A DNA stretch of 64,000 bases from Shimia aestuarii (GCF_022814865.1 NZ_JAKVRD010000011.1:51229-115228); one strand, 5' to 3'. Shown: positions 54,124 through 62,801, counted from the first letter of the stretch. Made by a program: numbers and translations. Notes: generated by a model not told the origin, from the letters alone.

Positions 54124-55557
54124 TTATTCTGCCGCCACCGAGGCCCCCGCATTGAGGCGGTCCAGGATCGCATCGGCGCAATCGCGCCCGTCCTTGATCG
54201 CCCAAACAACAAGGCTCGCGCCGCGCACGATGTCGCCCACGGCATAGACCCCGTCCATCGCGGTCGCGCCTGTGGTGAACTCGGCCTTGACGGTGCCCCA
54301 ACGGGTCACTTCAAGCTCCGGCTGATCCCAGAGGGTCGGCAGGTCTTCCGGCTCGAAACCAAGCGCCTTGATGACGAGATCGGCCTCTTCGACGTAATCC
54401 GCGCCCTCGATAACCTCGGGCGATTGGCGGCCCGTCGCATCCGGCAGACCAAGGCGCATCCGCTGCACCATCACGCCGTTGACCGGATCGCCGCTAAAGC
54501 CCTTCGGCGCAGCAAGCCATTCGAACACGACGCCCTCTTCCTCGGCGTTCTGCGTCTCGCGCTGCGAACCGGGCATGTTGGCGCGGTCACGACGGTAGAG
54601 GCATTTGACGCTCTCCGCGCCTTGACGGATCGCCGTGCGCACACAGTCCATCGCGGTATCGCCGCCGCCGATGACGACAACCTTTTTGCCCTCGGCATTA
54701 AGCTCGCCGCTCTCGTATTCCGCGACCGTGTCACCAAAGTTGAGACGGTTGGAACAGGTGAGGTAATCAATCGCGCGCACGATCCCCTTGGCGGTCGAAC
54801 CGGGGCCGCTAAGATCGCGGGTCTTGTAGACGCCCGTCGCAATAATCACTGCATCATGTGCCTTGCGGATCTCATCGAAAGAGATGTCCTCGCCCACATT
54901 ACAGTCCATCTTGAAGGTGACACCGCCCTCTTCAAGCTGCGCATTGCGGCGCATGACGATATCCTTCTCGAGCTTGAAGCCCGGAATACCATAGGTCAGA
55001 AGGCCGCCCGCACGGTCATAGCGGTCATAGACCGTGACCTGCACGCCCGCGCGACGCAGACGGTCCGCCGCCGCAAGACCACCGGGGCCCGCGCCGATGA
55101 TCCCGACGCTCTCGGGGCGCTCCTGCGCCGGGGAGATCGGCTTGACCCAGCCTTTTTCCCATGCCGTGTCGGTGATGTATTTCTCGACCGAACCAATGGT
55201 GACCGTGCCGTGACCCGATTGCTCGATCACACAGTTGCCTTCGCAAAGACGGTCCTGCGGACAGATACGGCCACAGATTTCCGGGAAGGTGTTGGTCGCC
55301 TGGCTGATCGCGTAGGCTTCTTCAAGACGGCCCGTTGCCGTCATGCGAAGCCAATCCGGGATATTGTTGTGCAGAGGGCAATGCGACTGGCAATAAGGCA
55401 CACCACATTGCGAGCACCGGCTCGCCTGTTCGGCCGCCTTCGCATCCGCGTATTCCGCATAGATCTCGTGGAAATCCTTTGCCCGCTCATCCGCCTCCCG
55501 CTTTTCCGGCATGGTGCGTTCAACAGACACAAATTTCAGCATGGGTTGCTTGGCCAC
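54124..55557 (-). CDS. gltD: Glutamate synthase (NADPH) small subunit
   Basis: FAD- and NADPH-dependent electron input of glutamate synthase, 477 residues. The N-terminal cluster-binding region has CSQCGVPYCQSHCPLHNNIPDW near 48 and CGRICPQDRLCEGNCVIEQ near 95; next are the FAD motif VGIIGAGPGGLAAADRL near 150, and the NADPH motif KVVVIGGGDTAMDCVRTAI near 290, with GVYAVGDIVRGASLVVWAIKDGRD at the end. I start at GTG 55557, which gives VAKQPMLKFVSVER and has AGGAGG eight bases before it; no ATG fits. gltB follows downstream after 121 bases. Confidence 0.95.
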   Translation of the reverse strand: MAKQPMLKFVSVERTMPEKREADERAKDFHEIYAEYADAKAAEQASRCSQCGVPYCQSHCPLHNNIPDWLRMTATGRLEEAYAISQATNTFPEICGRICPQDRLCEGNCVIEQSGHGTVTIGSVEKYITDTAWEKGWVKPISPAQERPESVGIIGAGPGGLAAADRLRRAGVQVTVYDRYDRAGGLLTYGIPGFKLEKDIVMRRNAQLEEGGVTFKMDCNVGEDISFDEIRKAHDAVIIATGVYKTRDLSGPGSTAKGIVRAIDYLTCSNRLNFGDTVAEYESGELNAEGKKVVVIGGGDTAMDCVRTAIRQGAESVKCLYRRDRANMPGSQRETQNAEEEGVVFEWLAAPKGFSGDPVNGVMVQRMRLGLPDATGRQSPEVIEGADYVEEADLVIKALGFEPEDLPTLWDQPELEVTRWGTVKAEFTTGATAMDGVYAVGDIVRGASLVVWAIKDGRDCADAILDRLNAGASVAAE

Positions 55558-55687
55558 GACAGCTGCCTCCTGATAATCTTGGTCACGCGCTTTTATATAA
55601 AGCCGAAACAAGAATAAAGTCACATGTGCTGACCTAAATGAAGAAATATCGTCGCTGCACTGCAACAATAGGCGGAAATCCGGCGTC

Positions 55688-55712
55688 ATTTATGTCCGGT
55701 TCGGACATAAAT
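55688..55712. promoter_or_regulatory. Perfect 11-bp inverted repeat between gltD and uppP
   Basis: ATTTATGTCCG at 55,688-55,698 and its exact inverted copy CGGACATAAAT at 55,702-55,712 are separated by three bases. It sits 130 bases upstream of the gltD start and 65 bases upstream of uppP, where a dimeric repressor or activator could act on either promoter. I do not recognise the binding protein. Confidence 0.7.
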
Positions 55713-55777
55713 TAGGACTTTCTAAATATTTCCAATAGCTTATACCCTAGGCTAAACGGCGAAAGGACTCACCCACC

Positions 55778-56581
55778 ATGAGCTTTTTTCACATCCTACT
55801 GGTCGCCATTATCCAAGGCGTGACAGAGTTTCTCCCTGTAAGCTCCTCAGGGCACCTGATTCTCTTGCCGAATCTCACCGGCCTCGACGACCAGGGGCAG
55901 GCCATAGATGTCGCGGTTCACGTCGGCACTTTGGGCGCCGTCGTGCTCTTTTTCTGGGCTGATGTGCGGATCGCTCTCGCGGGCCTGCCGCGCCTTCTTA
56001 CTGGGAAGATCGACACACCCGGAAGCCGCCTCGCCTTCCTTCTCATCATCGCGACGATCCCGGTCGTCATCGCGGGTCTTATCCTCAAGCTCACGGGCCT
56101 GAGCGATGCTATGCGGTCTATAACGGTGATCGGCTGGACGATGCTCGGCTTCGGTCTTGTGCTGTGGTGGATGGATCAGACGGGCGCATCCGAAAAAACA
56201 ACCGAAGATTGGTCCCTGCGCGATGCTATCACTCTCGGCCTTTGGCAGGCCGTGGCCCTTGTTCCCGGCACCTCCCGATCCGGCATCACAATCACCGGCG
56301 CGCGCTACCTCGGCTATGGTCGAAGCGAGGCCGCCCGCATCGCCATGCTGATGTCGATCCCGACAATCCTCGCCAGCGGCACGCTCCTCGGCATCGAGGT
56401 CGCGGGCAATGCCGACATGGCAACCGCCCGCGACGGCGCCATTGCCGCAGCTTTTGCCTTTGTCGCCGCGCTGCTCGCCCTCGGCATCATGATGCGGCTT
56501 CTGAAATCGGTGAGCTATACGCCCTACGTGATCTACCGTGTGATCCTCGGCGCGGTGCTGCTCGTCATCGCATACACATAG
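55778..56581 (+). CDS. uppP: Undecaprenyl-diphosphatase
   Basis: Integral inner-membrane enzyme that recycles undecaprenyl diphosphate to the monophosphate carrier for peptidoglycan and other polymers; also linked to bacitracin resistance. The 267-residue product has the two catalytic motifs IQGVTEFLPVSSSGHLILL near 14 and VPGTSRSGITITGARYLGYGR near 165, and about eight hydrophobic segments. Length is normal. It is divergent from gltD behind a perfect inverted repeat. Confidence 0.96.
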   Translation: MSFFHILLVAIIQGVTEFLPVSSSGHLILLPNLTGLDDQGQAIDVAVHVGTLGAVVLFFWADVRIALAGLPRLLTGKIDTPGSRLAFLLIIATIPVVIAGLILKLTGLSDAMRSITVIGWTMLGFGLVLWWMDQTGASEKTTEDWSLRDAITLGLWQAVALVPGTSRSGITITGARYLGYGRSEAARIAMLMSIPTILASGTLLGIEVAGNADMATARDGAIAAAFAFVAALLALGIMMRLLKSVSYTPYVIYRVILGAVLLVIAYT

Positions 56582-56604
56582 GGCGGACACTTTCGCATCC
56601 GCCC
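56581..56604. terminator. Hairpin between convergent uppP and NDUFA9-like genes
   Basis: GGGCGGA at 56,581-56,587 pairs with TCCGCCC at 56,598-56,604. It begins at the last base of the uppP stop codon. The T tract is weak (CTTAAT). Confidence 0.5.
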
Positions 56605-56628
56605 CTTAATCATTCGAGAGTATGTGCT

Positions 56629-57609
56629 TTAGGCGCGCAGGTTCCGGGCCGAATCCTTGATCGCGTCATACTGCCCTGATGGGCGGAAGCGCCAAAGGTA
56701 ATCCGGCAGGATCGCGCCCATATTGACCGGGGCAATCCCGAGATCAACAAAGCCCTTGGCCCCTTGCGACACAACATTGTCCTTGCGCAGGAGCTTGACC
56801 TGATCGCGGGTCAGGACCTTGTTCTCGATGAGACCCATGAGAACCGCCTGCACCATGTCGAACCCGAACCCCATGAGGCGCGCAATCCAGAACGGCACGT
56901 TGAGGATAAGACGGCGACGATGCACCACCTCGAGCATCTCTTTCATCAGATCCCGAAGCGTTTCGACATCCGGCCCGCCAAGCTCATAAAGGCCTGTCGC
57001 CTCGCCCTTGATCCCCATCACGGCCGCCTTGGCCACGTCATCGACATAGACCGGCTGAAACTTCGTCTCGGCCCCAACGAGCGGCAGGATCGGACCAAGC
57101 CGCGACATCGACGCAAAGCGATTGAAGAAACTGTCATCCGGCCCGAACAGGACCGACGGGCGCAAAATCATCGCGTTGGGCATATGCGCGAGAACATTGG
57201 CCTCACCCTCGGCCTTGCTGCGGGCATAGCCACTGTCGGATTCGGCATCTGCGCCAATCGCCGACACATGCACCATCGTCTCGATCCCGGCCTCCGCCGC
57301 GAGACGTGCCACACGGCCCGCGCCCTCGGCCTGCACCGCTTCGAATGTATTCTTGCGATGCTCGCCAAGCACCCCGACACAGTTCACAACCGCATCCGCC
57401 CCGGCCATCGCCGCGGCCACGGACGCATCATCACGGATATTGCAAAGAACCGGCTCCACTTGCCCAACCGCGCCATAGGGTCTGACGAACATGGCCTCGT
57501 TCGGACGACGCACCGCCACCCGCACGAGCCAGCCTTCCTGCGCCATACGCCGCGCGATGTGCCGCCCGACAAAGCCAGAACCGCCATAGATGGTCACAAG
57601 TTTCGGCAT
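56629..57609 (-). CDS. Complex I NDUFA9-like SDR protein
   Basis: A 326-residue atypical short-chain dehydrogenase. The N-terminal NAD(P) motif is [20 protein letters not shown], followed by [43 protein letters not shown] with the Tyr/Lys pair, and [21 protein letters not shown]. This is the pattern of the NDUFA9 subunit family of respiratory complex I and its bacterial relatives, for which binding of NADPH is known but the reaction is not. ATG 57609 has GGAGGGTT upstream. Confidence 0.88.
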   Translation of the reverse strand: MPKLVTIYGGSGFVGRHIARRMAQEGWLVRVAVRRPNEAMFVRPYGAVGQVEPVLCNIRDDASVAAAMAGADAVVNCVGVLGEHRKNTFEAVQAEGAGRVARLAAEAGIETMVHVSAIGADAESDSGYARSKAEGEANVLAHMPNAMILRPSVLFGPDDSFFNRFASMSRLGPILPLVGAETKFQPVYVDDVAKAAVMGIKGEATGLYELGGPDVETLRDLMKEMLEVVHRRRLILNVPFWIARLMGFGFDMVQAVLMGLIENKVLTRDQVKLLRKDNVVSQGAKGFVDLGIAPVNMGAILPDYLWRFRPSGQYDAIKDSARNLRA

Positions 57610-57737
57610 GGGAACCCTCCGAGGTCAGAAATCTGCCAAGAGAAATACGCCTCTTGACCCCCAAAACGCAAGGCGCAAACCCTGTTTCAGCCCAAGAAAC
57701 AGGGGGCCAAAAATCGCTCGAAACAAAAGAATCGCCG

Positions 57738-57766
57738 TTGACAGTACCTTGCAGCAGGTCTAAACG
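57738..57766 (+). promoter_or_regulatory. Sigma-70-type promoter of tRNA-Leu
   Basis: TTGACA at 57,738-57,743 and TAAACG at 57,761-57,766 with a 17-base spacer. The expected transcription start lies about ten bases before the tRNA. Confidence 0.65.
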
Positions 57767-57784
57767 CCTGCCTCACCAACCCGT

Positions 57785-57871
57785 GCCCAGATGGCGGAAT
57801 TGGTAGACGCGCTAGCTTCAGGTGCTAGTGTCCGTATGGACGTGGAGGTTCGAGTCCTCTTCTGGGCACCA
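57785..57871 (+). tRNA. tRNA-Leu (anticodon CAG)
   Basis: An 87-base cloverleaf with encoded CCA. The acceptor stem GCCCAGA pairs with TCTGGGC, the anticodon arm is CTAGC-TTCAGGT-GCTAG giving anticodon CAG, a long variable arm (TGTCCGTATGGACG) follows as expected for leucine, and the T arm has GGTTCGAGTCC. It reads CUG codons, the main leucine codon here. Its 3' end is the likely attachment site of the island downstream. Confidence 0.97.
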
Positions 57872-58502
57872 ATTTTTCCAAATTTTCGCAATAAAAACAA
57901 CACCCTTGCAGCGCGCGAAGAAATGCGATCCCCCAAATAATCCCCCGTGAGTGATCTGATGCGTGCAATCACTCATGATCACAACCAAGCTCATCGCGCT
58001 TCGGACTATACGCGCAGTGACGTATGTATCCTTCCAAAACCAACCGATCACGGTTGATTGACCGATTTGGCGGAATGGTCGCGATGATGTGCCGCGCGAT
58101 GCCGCCATTGCGCAGTTCTCCGGGGGCGTGGGTGGGCATTCGTTGGTTTTGGGTGGCATGGGTGCGGAACGGCATTTGGGCGCGCCACACGGCCAATTCT
58201 GATTGGTATGGCTCATAGCTCCGATGGGTGCCTTGATGTCGCAGAATTCCGCGAAACTTTTTTCGCCGCACAACCTCCCCGCCACCGGGGGGCCTTTCGC
58301 CGAGTGCCCCCCTCTCGCGCGCGGGGAATGACCCCAAAAATAGTTGAGGCCAGTTTTCAGGTATGGCTCTCCAACCATACTTTTCCAATTCGCAAAGGCC
58401 CATACCTTTTTGTAATCAAGAAAAAAATCGAAGAAAGCTTTCGACTGCGTGCATGAGTTGAGGTAATATTGTACCACATAAAAGGATAAAAGGTTTGGCA
58501 CA
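57872..58502. other. Gene-poor junction between tRNA-Leu and the island
   Basis: About 630 bases in which I see no convincing gene. The long minus-strand frames here run through the tRNA or lack conserved motifs. An inverted repeat TGAGTGAT / ATCACTCA lies at 57,948-57,955 and 57,968-57,975. Base composition changes from the GC-rich core to mixed sequence. An integrase would be expected next to the tRNA but is not visible. Confidence 0.5.
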
Positions 58503-58901
58503 ATGAAACCGAAGCGAACAACGTCGAAACGCAAGGGAAACTACAAGCCGGGGCCGGGGCGTCCGCCGGGGCGGAAGAACAACAAGACACTTGCGTTGGA
58601 GGAGGCGATGCGGGAAGCATCCGCCGCCATCGTGGACAATGAAATTGAGAATGAGTTCAACGGGGATGCCCATGCGTTCATACGCGCGGTCTATCAAGAC
58701 CCCAACGTTCCGTTGGTCATCAGGCTTCAAGCAGCTGCCCGTGCTCTGCGCGTCGAGAAGCCTGCACTGTCTTCGACGAAAGCCACAGTTGACGATAAGA
58801 GCGGCTTGGCCGAACGGTTGGAGACAGCCCGGCAAAGGGTCAAGAGTAGGGAAGTTCAGGAAGCCTCTGGCAACTCGACAAAGCCGACTTACGAACACTG
58901 A
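58503..58901 (+). CDS. Small phage-like protein with GRPxGxKN motif (DUF5681-like)
   Basis: A 132-residue hydrophilic protein. The basic N-terminus KRKGNYKPGPGRPPGRKNN resembles the glycine/arginine AT-hook-like start of DUF5681 and related phage proteins; the middle (HAFIRAVYQDPNVPLVIRLQAAARALRVEKPAL) has the helical pattern of small proteins found next to terminases. Function is not known; a DNA-packaging small subunit is one possibility. The ribosome site is weak. It stands alone between the tRNA-side gap and two minus-strand unknowns. Confidence 0.6.
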   Translation: MKPKRTTSKRKGNYKPGPGRPPGRKNNKTLALEEAMREASAAIVDNEIENEFNGDAHAFIRAVYQDPNVPLVIRLQAAARALRVEKPALSSTKATVDDKSGLAERLETARQRVKSREVQEASGNSTKPTYEH

Positions 58902-58909
58902 CGAGAATT

Positions 58910-59476
58910 TCAGTATTGCTCGCGTATGTGCTCCCTTAGCGTTACTTGAAGAAGTGCTGAAGCGAGCGTTTCAGAGTCTTTGCTGCCCGAAGCCGCGCCG
59001 CCAAGAGCAATCCCGGCTTGTCGCAATGTCGGTGCGATCTTCTTGGCAGCTTCTAGTTTTGGATTGGTGTAGTCTGCTCTAAGTCTCACACCATTCATCA
59101 ATCCCACAAAGAGGCTTGCCGCATCGTATCCTTCGAAGAATTGGGCATGGGTGGCTGCACTCTTTGAGTTCACAGTTCCCGCAATTTCTAACATTCTGCG
59201 TGTGTCGTTCGGTGCCAGTGCATGGAAGACCCTGTGGAGGACTTCCTCACGCTGGGCATAAGACATCTTGTGGCCTTCGAATTTGATGTCGAGCCAAGCG
59301 AAAGTAAAACCCGTCGAATAGCCTACGACATATTCATCGGCCATGAAGCCATAGGGGTAAGCTATTTGCCCGGTTGATGTGTCGAGGTAGCTTGACGTAG
59401 CGAAGCCAAGCCTGAATGTATCAAGCATCTTGTTCGAGATGAATGCAGCAGCGTTTTTTCGTTTATTGAAGAACAA
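58910..59476 (-). CDS. Hypothetical protein, island
   Basis: A 188-residue protein that I do not recognise. It starts with TTG 59476 (MFFNKRKNAAAFISNKMLDTF); an ATG at 59428 is an alternative. The central part has many aromatic residues (YPYGFMADEYVVGYSTGFTF), and the C-terminal third is Ala-rich and helical. No signal peptide or membrane segment is apparent. It follows the 110-residue gene by 18 bases on the same strand, so both are probably co-transcribed. Confidence 0.6.
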   Translation of the reverse strand: MFFNKRKNAAAFISNKMLDTFRLGFATSSYLDTSTGQIAYPYGFMADEYVVGYSTGFTFAWLDIKFEGHKMSYAQREEVLHRVFHALAPNDTRRMLEIAGTVNSKSAATHAQFFEGYDAASLFVGLMNGVRLRADYTNPKLEAAKKIAPTLRQAGIALGGAASGSKDSETLASALLQVTLREHIREQY

Positions 59477-59494
59477 TTGCGATAATCCAAACGA

Positions 59495-59827
59495 CTAGAG
59501 TTGTGCTGCCAAGCGATCTGTGGTGCTCGGATTTAAGCCCGGTGTAGCGTAACCAAGCTGCTGCAGGGCTGCCTGGATGGGACGAGCGTTGATGTTCAAC
59601 TTCCCATCTTGCTTCCAGATGGCAAGGCTCCTTTCGACAGCATCGGGGACATCAAGGCGGTTTTGAAAGAATTCGCCGACAATACAGAACGCTGTTTCTT
59701 GCGCGGTGAGACCAGCTCTCTTCCCTGCCTGTTGCATGTCTGAGCGCCAAGCTCCGTCAACCAACTTGGGATGGAAACCCATTGTCGCAAGAGCGGCATT
59801 GACCTTAACTGGATAGAAGAAAGACAT
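59495..59827 (-). CDS. Hypothetical protein, island
   Basis: A 110-residue protein without recognised domain. It begins MSFFYPVKVNAALATMGFHP and ends with a segment (RPIQAALQQLGYATPGLNPS) that looks like a short helix-turn-helix repeat, reminiscent of but not identical to peptidoglycan-binding-type repeats. I use ATG 59827, since GAGGA lies at better distance there than before ATG 59836. It is divergent from an XRE-type regulator and separated from it by a region with an inverted repeat. Confidence 0.6.
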   Translation of the reverse strand: MSFFYPVKVNAALATMGFHPKLVDGAWRSDMQQAGKRAGLTAQETAFCIVGEFFQNRLDVPDAVERSLAIWKQDGKLNINARPIQAALQQLGYATPGLNPSTTDRLAAQL

Positions 59828-59845
59828 CGCACACATTCCTCAAAA

Positions 59846-59862
59846 TATCTACTTTTTAGATA
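59846..59862. promoter_or_regulatory. Inverted repeat TATCTA-N5-TAGATA, probable XRE operator
   Basis: A perfect six-base inverted repeat with five-base spacer in the 75-base gap between the divergent 110-residue gene and the XRE regulator. Such sites are commonly bound by XRE-type repressors that control both flanking genes; binding by the neighbouring protein is inferred. Confidence 0.55.
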
Positions 59863-59902
59863 CTGAAAGCTGAACTGTACTTGGTGTCCCCGTCAAGGCG
59901 AG

Positions 59903-60157
59903 ATGGGGCAGCCAGTGGAAAAAACTTTGCGTTCTGCGCGGCAGGTCGAGTTGGTGCGTTTCCTGACCGAGGCCCGTATCACTGCAGGACTGACGCAGTC
60001 TGAACTTGCTGAAAAGATTGGCGAACATCAGTCCTTCATCGCTCGACTTGAGAGCGGGCAGCGGCGAATTGATGTTGTTGAAGTTGTAGCGCTGGCGGAA
60101 GCCATCGGATTTGATCTTCATGCAATGATTGACCATGTGAAGGCTGCGCAAGGGTAG
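59903..60157 (+). CDS. XRE-family helix-turn-helix regulator
   Basis: An 84-residue DNA-binding protein consisting almost only of a Cro/C1-type helix-turn-helix: residues about 18-72, LVRFLTEARITAGLTQSELAEKIGEHQSFIARLESGQRRIDVVEVVALAEAIG. The recognition helix is in GEHQSFIARLESG. It probably represses the divergent genes and itself through the inverted repeat at 59,846. A convergent ATPase gene lies downstream, with a large palindrome between them. Confidence 0.9.
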   Translation: MGQPVEKTLRSARQVELVRFLTEARITAGLTQSELAEKIGEHQSFIARLESGQRRIDVVEVVALAEAIGFDLHAMIDHVKAAQG

Positions 60158-60202
60158 GGCGATTGCGCAGCCTTTGGGTATGGCTCAATGGGGCCGGGTG
60201 GT

Positions 60203-60248
60203 GTTAGTGCCCGTTCCTTTCCTATAGGAAAGGAACCAAGGCACCAAC
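60203..60248. repeat. Large palindrome in the island
   Basis: Bases 60,213-60,236 form a perfect 24-base palindrome with half-site GTTCCTTTCCTA and no loop. The symmetry continues outward with few mismatches: GTTAGTGCC at 60,203-60,211 against GGCACCAAC at 60,240-60,248. It lies between convergent genes. A two-way terminator is possible, but there is no T tract and no natural loop, so a protein-binding or replication site is as likely. Confidence 0.8.
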
Positions 60249-60269
60249 AATCCGATGGGTGGTTTGGGG

Positions 60270-61265
60270 TCATTTGGGCGTCGGCGATCCGGGGGACATG
60301 GGGAAGTACCGCGCCCCTTTTCCTTCGCCCTCTTTGCGGACTTTCCCAGTGTCTCGGAGCTTCTTCATAGCTTTGTTGAATTGGTTTTCTGTCCCGTACC
60401 CAGCACGAGTGAAAGCCATCTTCAGGTCTGTATTTGTCGCTCCATCTTGACTGAACTCGGTGGCTAGCAGGTTCAGAATCTTCGTTCCGTGGTCTGCAGG
60501 CTCCGTGGCTATGCCTTCAACGATGGGTCCAAGTACGAGTGAGGACTGGCCGTTGTAGAGCTGAACTTTCTCTAGGGCGATTGTCCGTGCTTTGAAAGGT
60601 TCTCCATCCTTGATCTTACTGCACTCAAGATGAACAGCTTTGCCTTGTAGGTGCTCGCTTTCCTCACAACGGATCATCAAGTCTGCTGCCCCGCGAAGAG
60701 TCCCAGATCCTCGTTCAACACCATCGCCTTTCCGGGTGTGATGGATCGCAACGACGGTAGCTTCAAACTCCGTTTTCAAGCGGTCGAGCGCTTCCACGGC
60801 CAGCCCCATGTCTTTTGCGTTGTTTTCATCTGCGCCAACCGTAACCCGAGCGAGAGTGTCGATTATGATGACGCCGGGGTTAAGGGAATGCTTTCGAATA
60901 GCATTGATGAAAGCAGTGACTTGCCGTTTGTCGCGGATATCGAATGCGCCGGGCATGAAACGTATTTTCTCAACAGTCTGGCCAAAGTGTTGCTCCACCG
61001 CTGCAATGCGCATCTTCAAGCCGCGCACACCTTCCGCAGCGACGTACAACACCTCTTTCTGAATTGTTTGCGTTTCGACCCAGCTTCGGCCCGAAGCAAT
61101 GCTCATAGCCATTGAAAGCGCCACGAAGGTCTTTCCACAGCCGGGTGCACCAAAGATGATCGCCAAGCTCGTGTCCGGCAACATACCTTCAACTAGCCAC
61201 TCAAGATCAGGCAGTTCTTGAACTTGTTGAGTGTTCAGGAATTCGAAGTCGCGAAGCTTAGCCAT
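60270..61265 (-). CDS. RepA-like AAA family ATPase
   Basis: A 331-residue RecA-fold ATPase related to RepA helicase-type replication proteins of plasmids and satellite elements. Walker A is IFGAPGCGKTFVALSMAM near 38, Walker B GVIIIDTLARVTVGADEN near 127, and VVAIHHTRKGDGVERGSGTLRGAADLMIRCE near 162 is the typical sensor region. The C-terminus (about 260-331) is a winged-helix-like part that includes TDLKMAFTRAGYGTENQFNKAMKKL. ATG 61265 overlaps the AlpA gene by eight bases, so both are translated together. Confidence 0.88.
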   Translation of the reverse strand: MAKLRDFEFLNTQQVQELPDLEWLVEGMLPDTSLAIIFGAPGCGKTFVALSMAMSIASGRSWVETQTIQKEVLYVAAEGVRGLKMRIAAVEQHFGQTVEKIRFMPGAFDIRDKRQVTAFINAIRKHSLNPGVIIIDTLARVTVGADENNAKDMGLAVEALDRLKTEFEATVVAIHHTRKGDGVERGSGTLRGAADLMIRCEESEHLQGKAVHLECSKIKDGEPFKARTIALEKVQLYNGQSSLVLGPIVEGIATEPADHGTKILNLLATEFSQDGATNTDLKMAFTRAGYGTENQFNKAMKKLRDTGKVRKEGEGKGARYFPMSPGSPTPK

Positions 61266-61464
61266 TGATCTGCTCCTCCGCGCCAAAAGTTGCGCCTCCG
61301 ATGAAACGCTGAACATCAGACATGCGGAAGCGGGTCGAGCCGCCGATCTTCACAGGCTGCGGAAAGCCGGGCAGGGATTTGATGTGACGATAGATGCTGG
61401 CGCGGCTGATGCCGCCGAGGGCCTGCGAAGTTTCGTGGATGGTGAGTAGCTTTTCGTGGGCCAT
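61258..61464 (-). CDS. AlpA-type helix-turn-helix regulator/excisionase
   Basis: A 68-residue MerR-like winged-helix protein of the AlpA/phage excisionase group. The motif LLTIHETSQALGGISRASIYRHIKSLPGFPQPVKIGGSTRFRMSDVQRFI fills almost the whole protein. The upstream in-frame start at 61611 lacks conservation; ATG 61464 has GGAGG nine bases before it (plus-strand CCTCC at 61,472). The 242 bases between it and the next gene on the same strand hold the likely promoter; I see no other gene there. AlpA proteins often activate excision or replication of the element. Confidence 0.88.
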   Translation of the reverse strand: MAHEKLLTIHETSQALGGISRASIYRHIKSLPGFPQPVKIGGSTRFRMSDVQRFIGGATFGAEEQING

Positions 61465-61706
61465 GAGAGCCTCCAATTGTTGACTGTGATCTGAGGCGAG
61501 CCGTGTTGGCTTGCGATGACCACAATCGAGTTTTGGAGGGCTGGGCGCTAAAGGCGCTATTAGGCCGAGTTTTGGGGAATTAATGCCTGATCGGGAGCAA
61601 GGGCGTCTCAACTCGGGATGGTGGAGTGAGATCCTTGCTAAGAAGTAGTTCGCCGAAGATCGTCGTGAACCGCCAAATGCGGAAACGCAGGTTTCAGACT
61701 ACTGGT

Positions 61707-62591
61707 CTATTCAAACTCTTCTGTTCCGGCTGACACATGCCGTTCCTGCTCAATGACTGGACCAGCTCCGCGTATGTGCGGGTTACGCCAACTGATACCC
61801 CCTCCGCGATTCCGCATAAAATGACCTTGCACCCAATGAGCTCTGCGCATTCTTTTTTCGGTGTTATCGTCTGTTTTAGTCTCCAGCATCGCCGCCGCTT
61901 GGCGTTTGCCGAGTTCTCCGAGCGAAACCTTGACCACCCTTGTGTCTGGGAGCGGTTTACCCATTTTCTGCGCACGGCGACGCTCAGCTCGCGGGTACAA
62001 CGGCACTTCTTCCGTTTCGAGCATCGCTTTGTGCTTGAACAAGACAGACATGCCCACAACCATGCCGAGGAAACGAAAGCAGGTGGGCTTTTCTTGTTCT
62101 ATCAAAGCTTCGAGATCAATATTTTCCCCTGTTTCCTGCGTGAGCCCATATGTGGGTGTAAGCAAAACGTCTGCTTTCGTGCCCTGTGTCTTGAAGATCA
62201 ATAGATTGGGAACGAAACCGTCCATACCTTCAAAGAACACTTGTGTGTAAAGCGTGTCTTCGTCTTGAGTGATCAACGCCAACGGGCGCATTCCCTCCGG
62301 TCCCGGAGTGATCGGTACAGTCAACAACATGGCTGGAAATGGGAGTTTGACATGGCTGAACATATCCTCCAGCCCGTCCTCCTCCATCTTGGCAGCGAGG
62401 TTGTAGAGCATGCTCTGTGCCGCCTCATCGAGCATATAGAACTGCGCGGCACTAAGAATCTCCGACTGTCGTTGCCCGTGGAATTCCAACGACTCTAGGA
62501 GATTCGAGGAAAGCGAGGAGGGGTCAACATTCTTCAGTTGGAAGAGGAGGGATGGGTAGTGCTCGTAGAATGTAAGCAGCTTAGAAAGCAC
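61707..62591 (-). CDS. Hypothetical protein, island (phage-type C-terminus)
   Basis: A 294-residue protein that starts with GTG 62591, preceded by AAGGAGG. The first 190 residues are not recognised: mostly helical, with PFPAMLLTVPITPGPEG near 85. The C-terminal stretch RRAHWVQGHFMRNRGGGISWRNPHIRGAGPV resembles a motif seen in many conserved proteins of phages and plasmids (RHWVxGHWR...). Function unknown. No membrane segment or signal peptide stands out. Confidence 0.65.
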   Translation of the reverse strand: MLSKLLTFYEHYPSLLFQLKNVDPSSLSSNLLESLEFHGQRQSEILSAAQFYMLDEAAQSMLYNLAAKMEEDGLEDMFSHVKLPFPAMLLTVPITPGPEGMRPLALITQDEDTLYTQVFFEGMDGFVPNLLIFKTQGTKADVLLTPTYGLTQETGENIDLEALIEQEKPTCFRFLGMVVGMSVLFKHKAMLETEEVPLYPRAERRRAQKMGKPLPDTRVVKVSLGELGKRQAAAMLETKTDDNTEKRMRRAHWVQGHFMRNRGGGISWRNPHIRGAGPVIEQERHVSAGTEEFE

Positions 62592-62801
62592 CTAGATCCT
62601 CCTTTTTGGGCCTTTTAGTAAATCACTTGCCTATAGAGATCATGCGTTCAGAAATCGCTATACCAACAGGCTGGAGATCTTAGTACCCTTTTGCTGGAGG
62701 GCATGAACGGCCCATTCCGGGCATTCGTTCCAAGAGTGATGTTTCACTGACAGGGAATATTTGATAGCTTATCAGCTCTTCAGGTTCAGTAGGAGGTGCT
62801 A

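Noticed and set aside
57969..58403. Minus-strand frame of 144 codons in the tRNA-side gap
   Set aside because: No motif, no ribosome site, and it overlaps the other spurious frame.
57818..58534. Minus-strand frame of 238 codons running into tRNA-Leu
   Set aside because: Its C-terminus is the reverse complement of the tRNA, a common false gene; the rest has no domain and mixed codon use.
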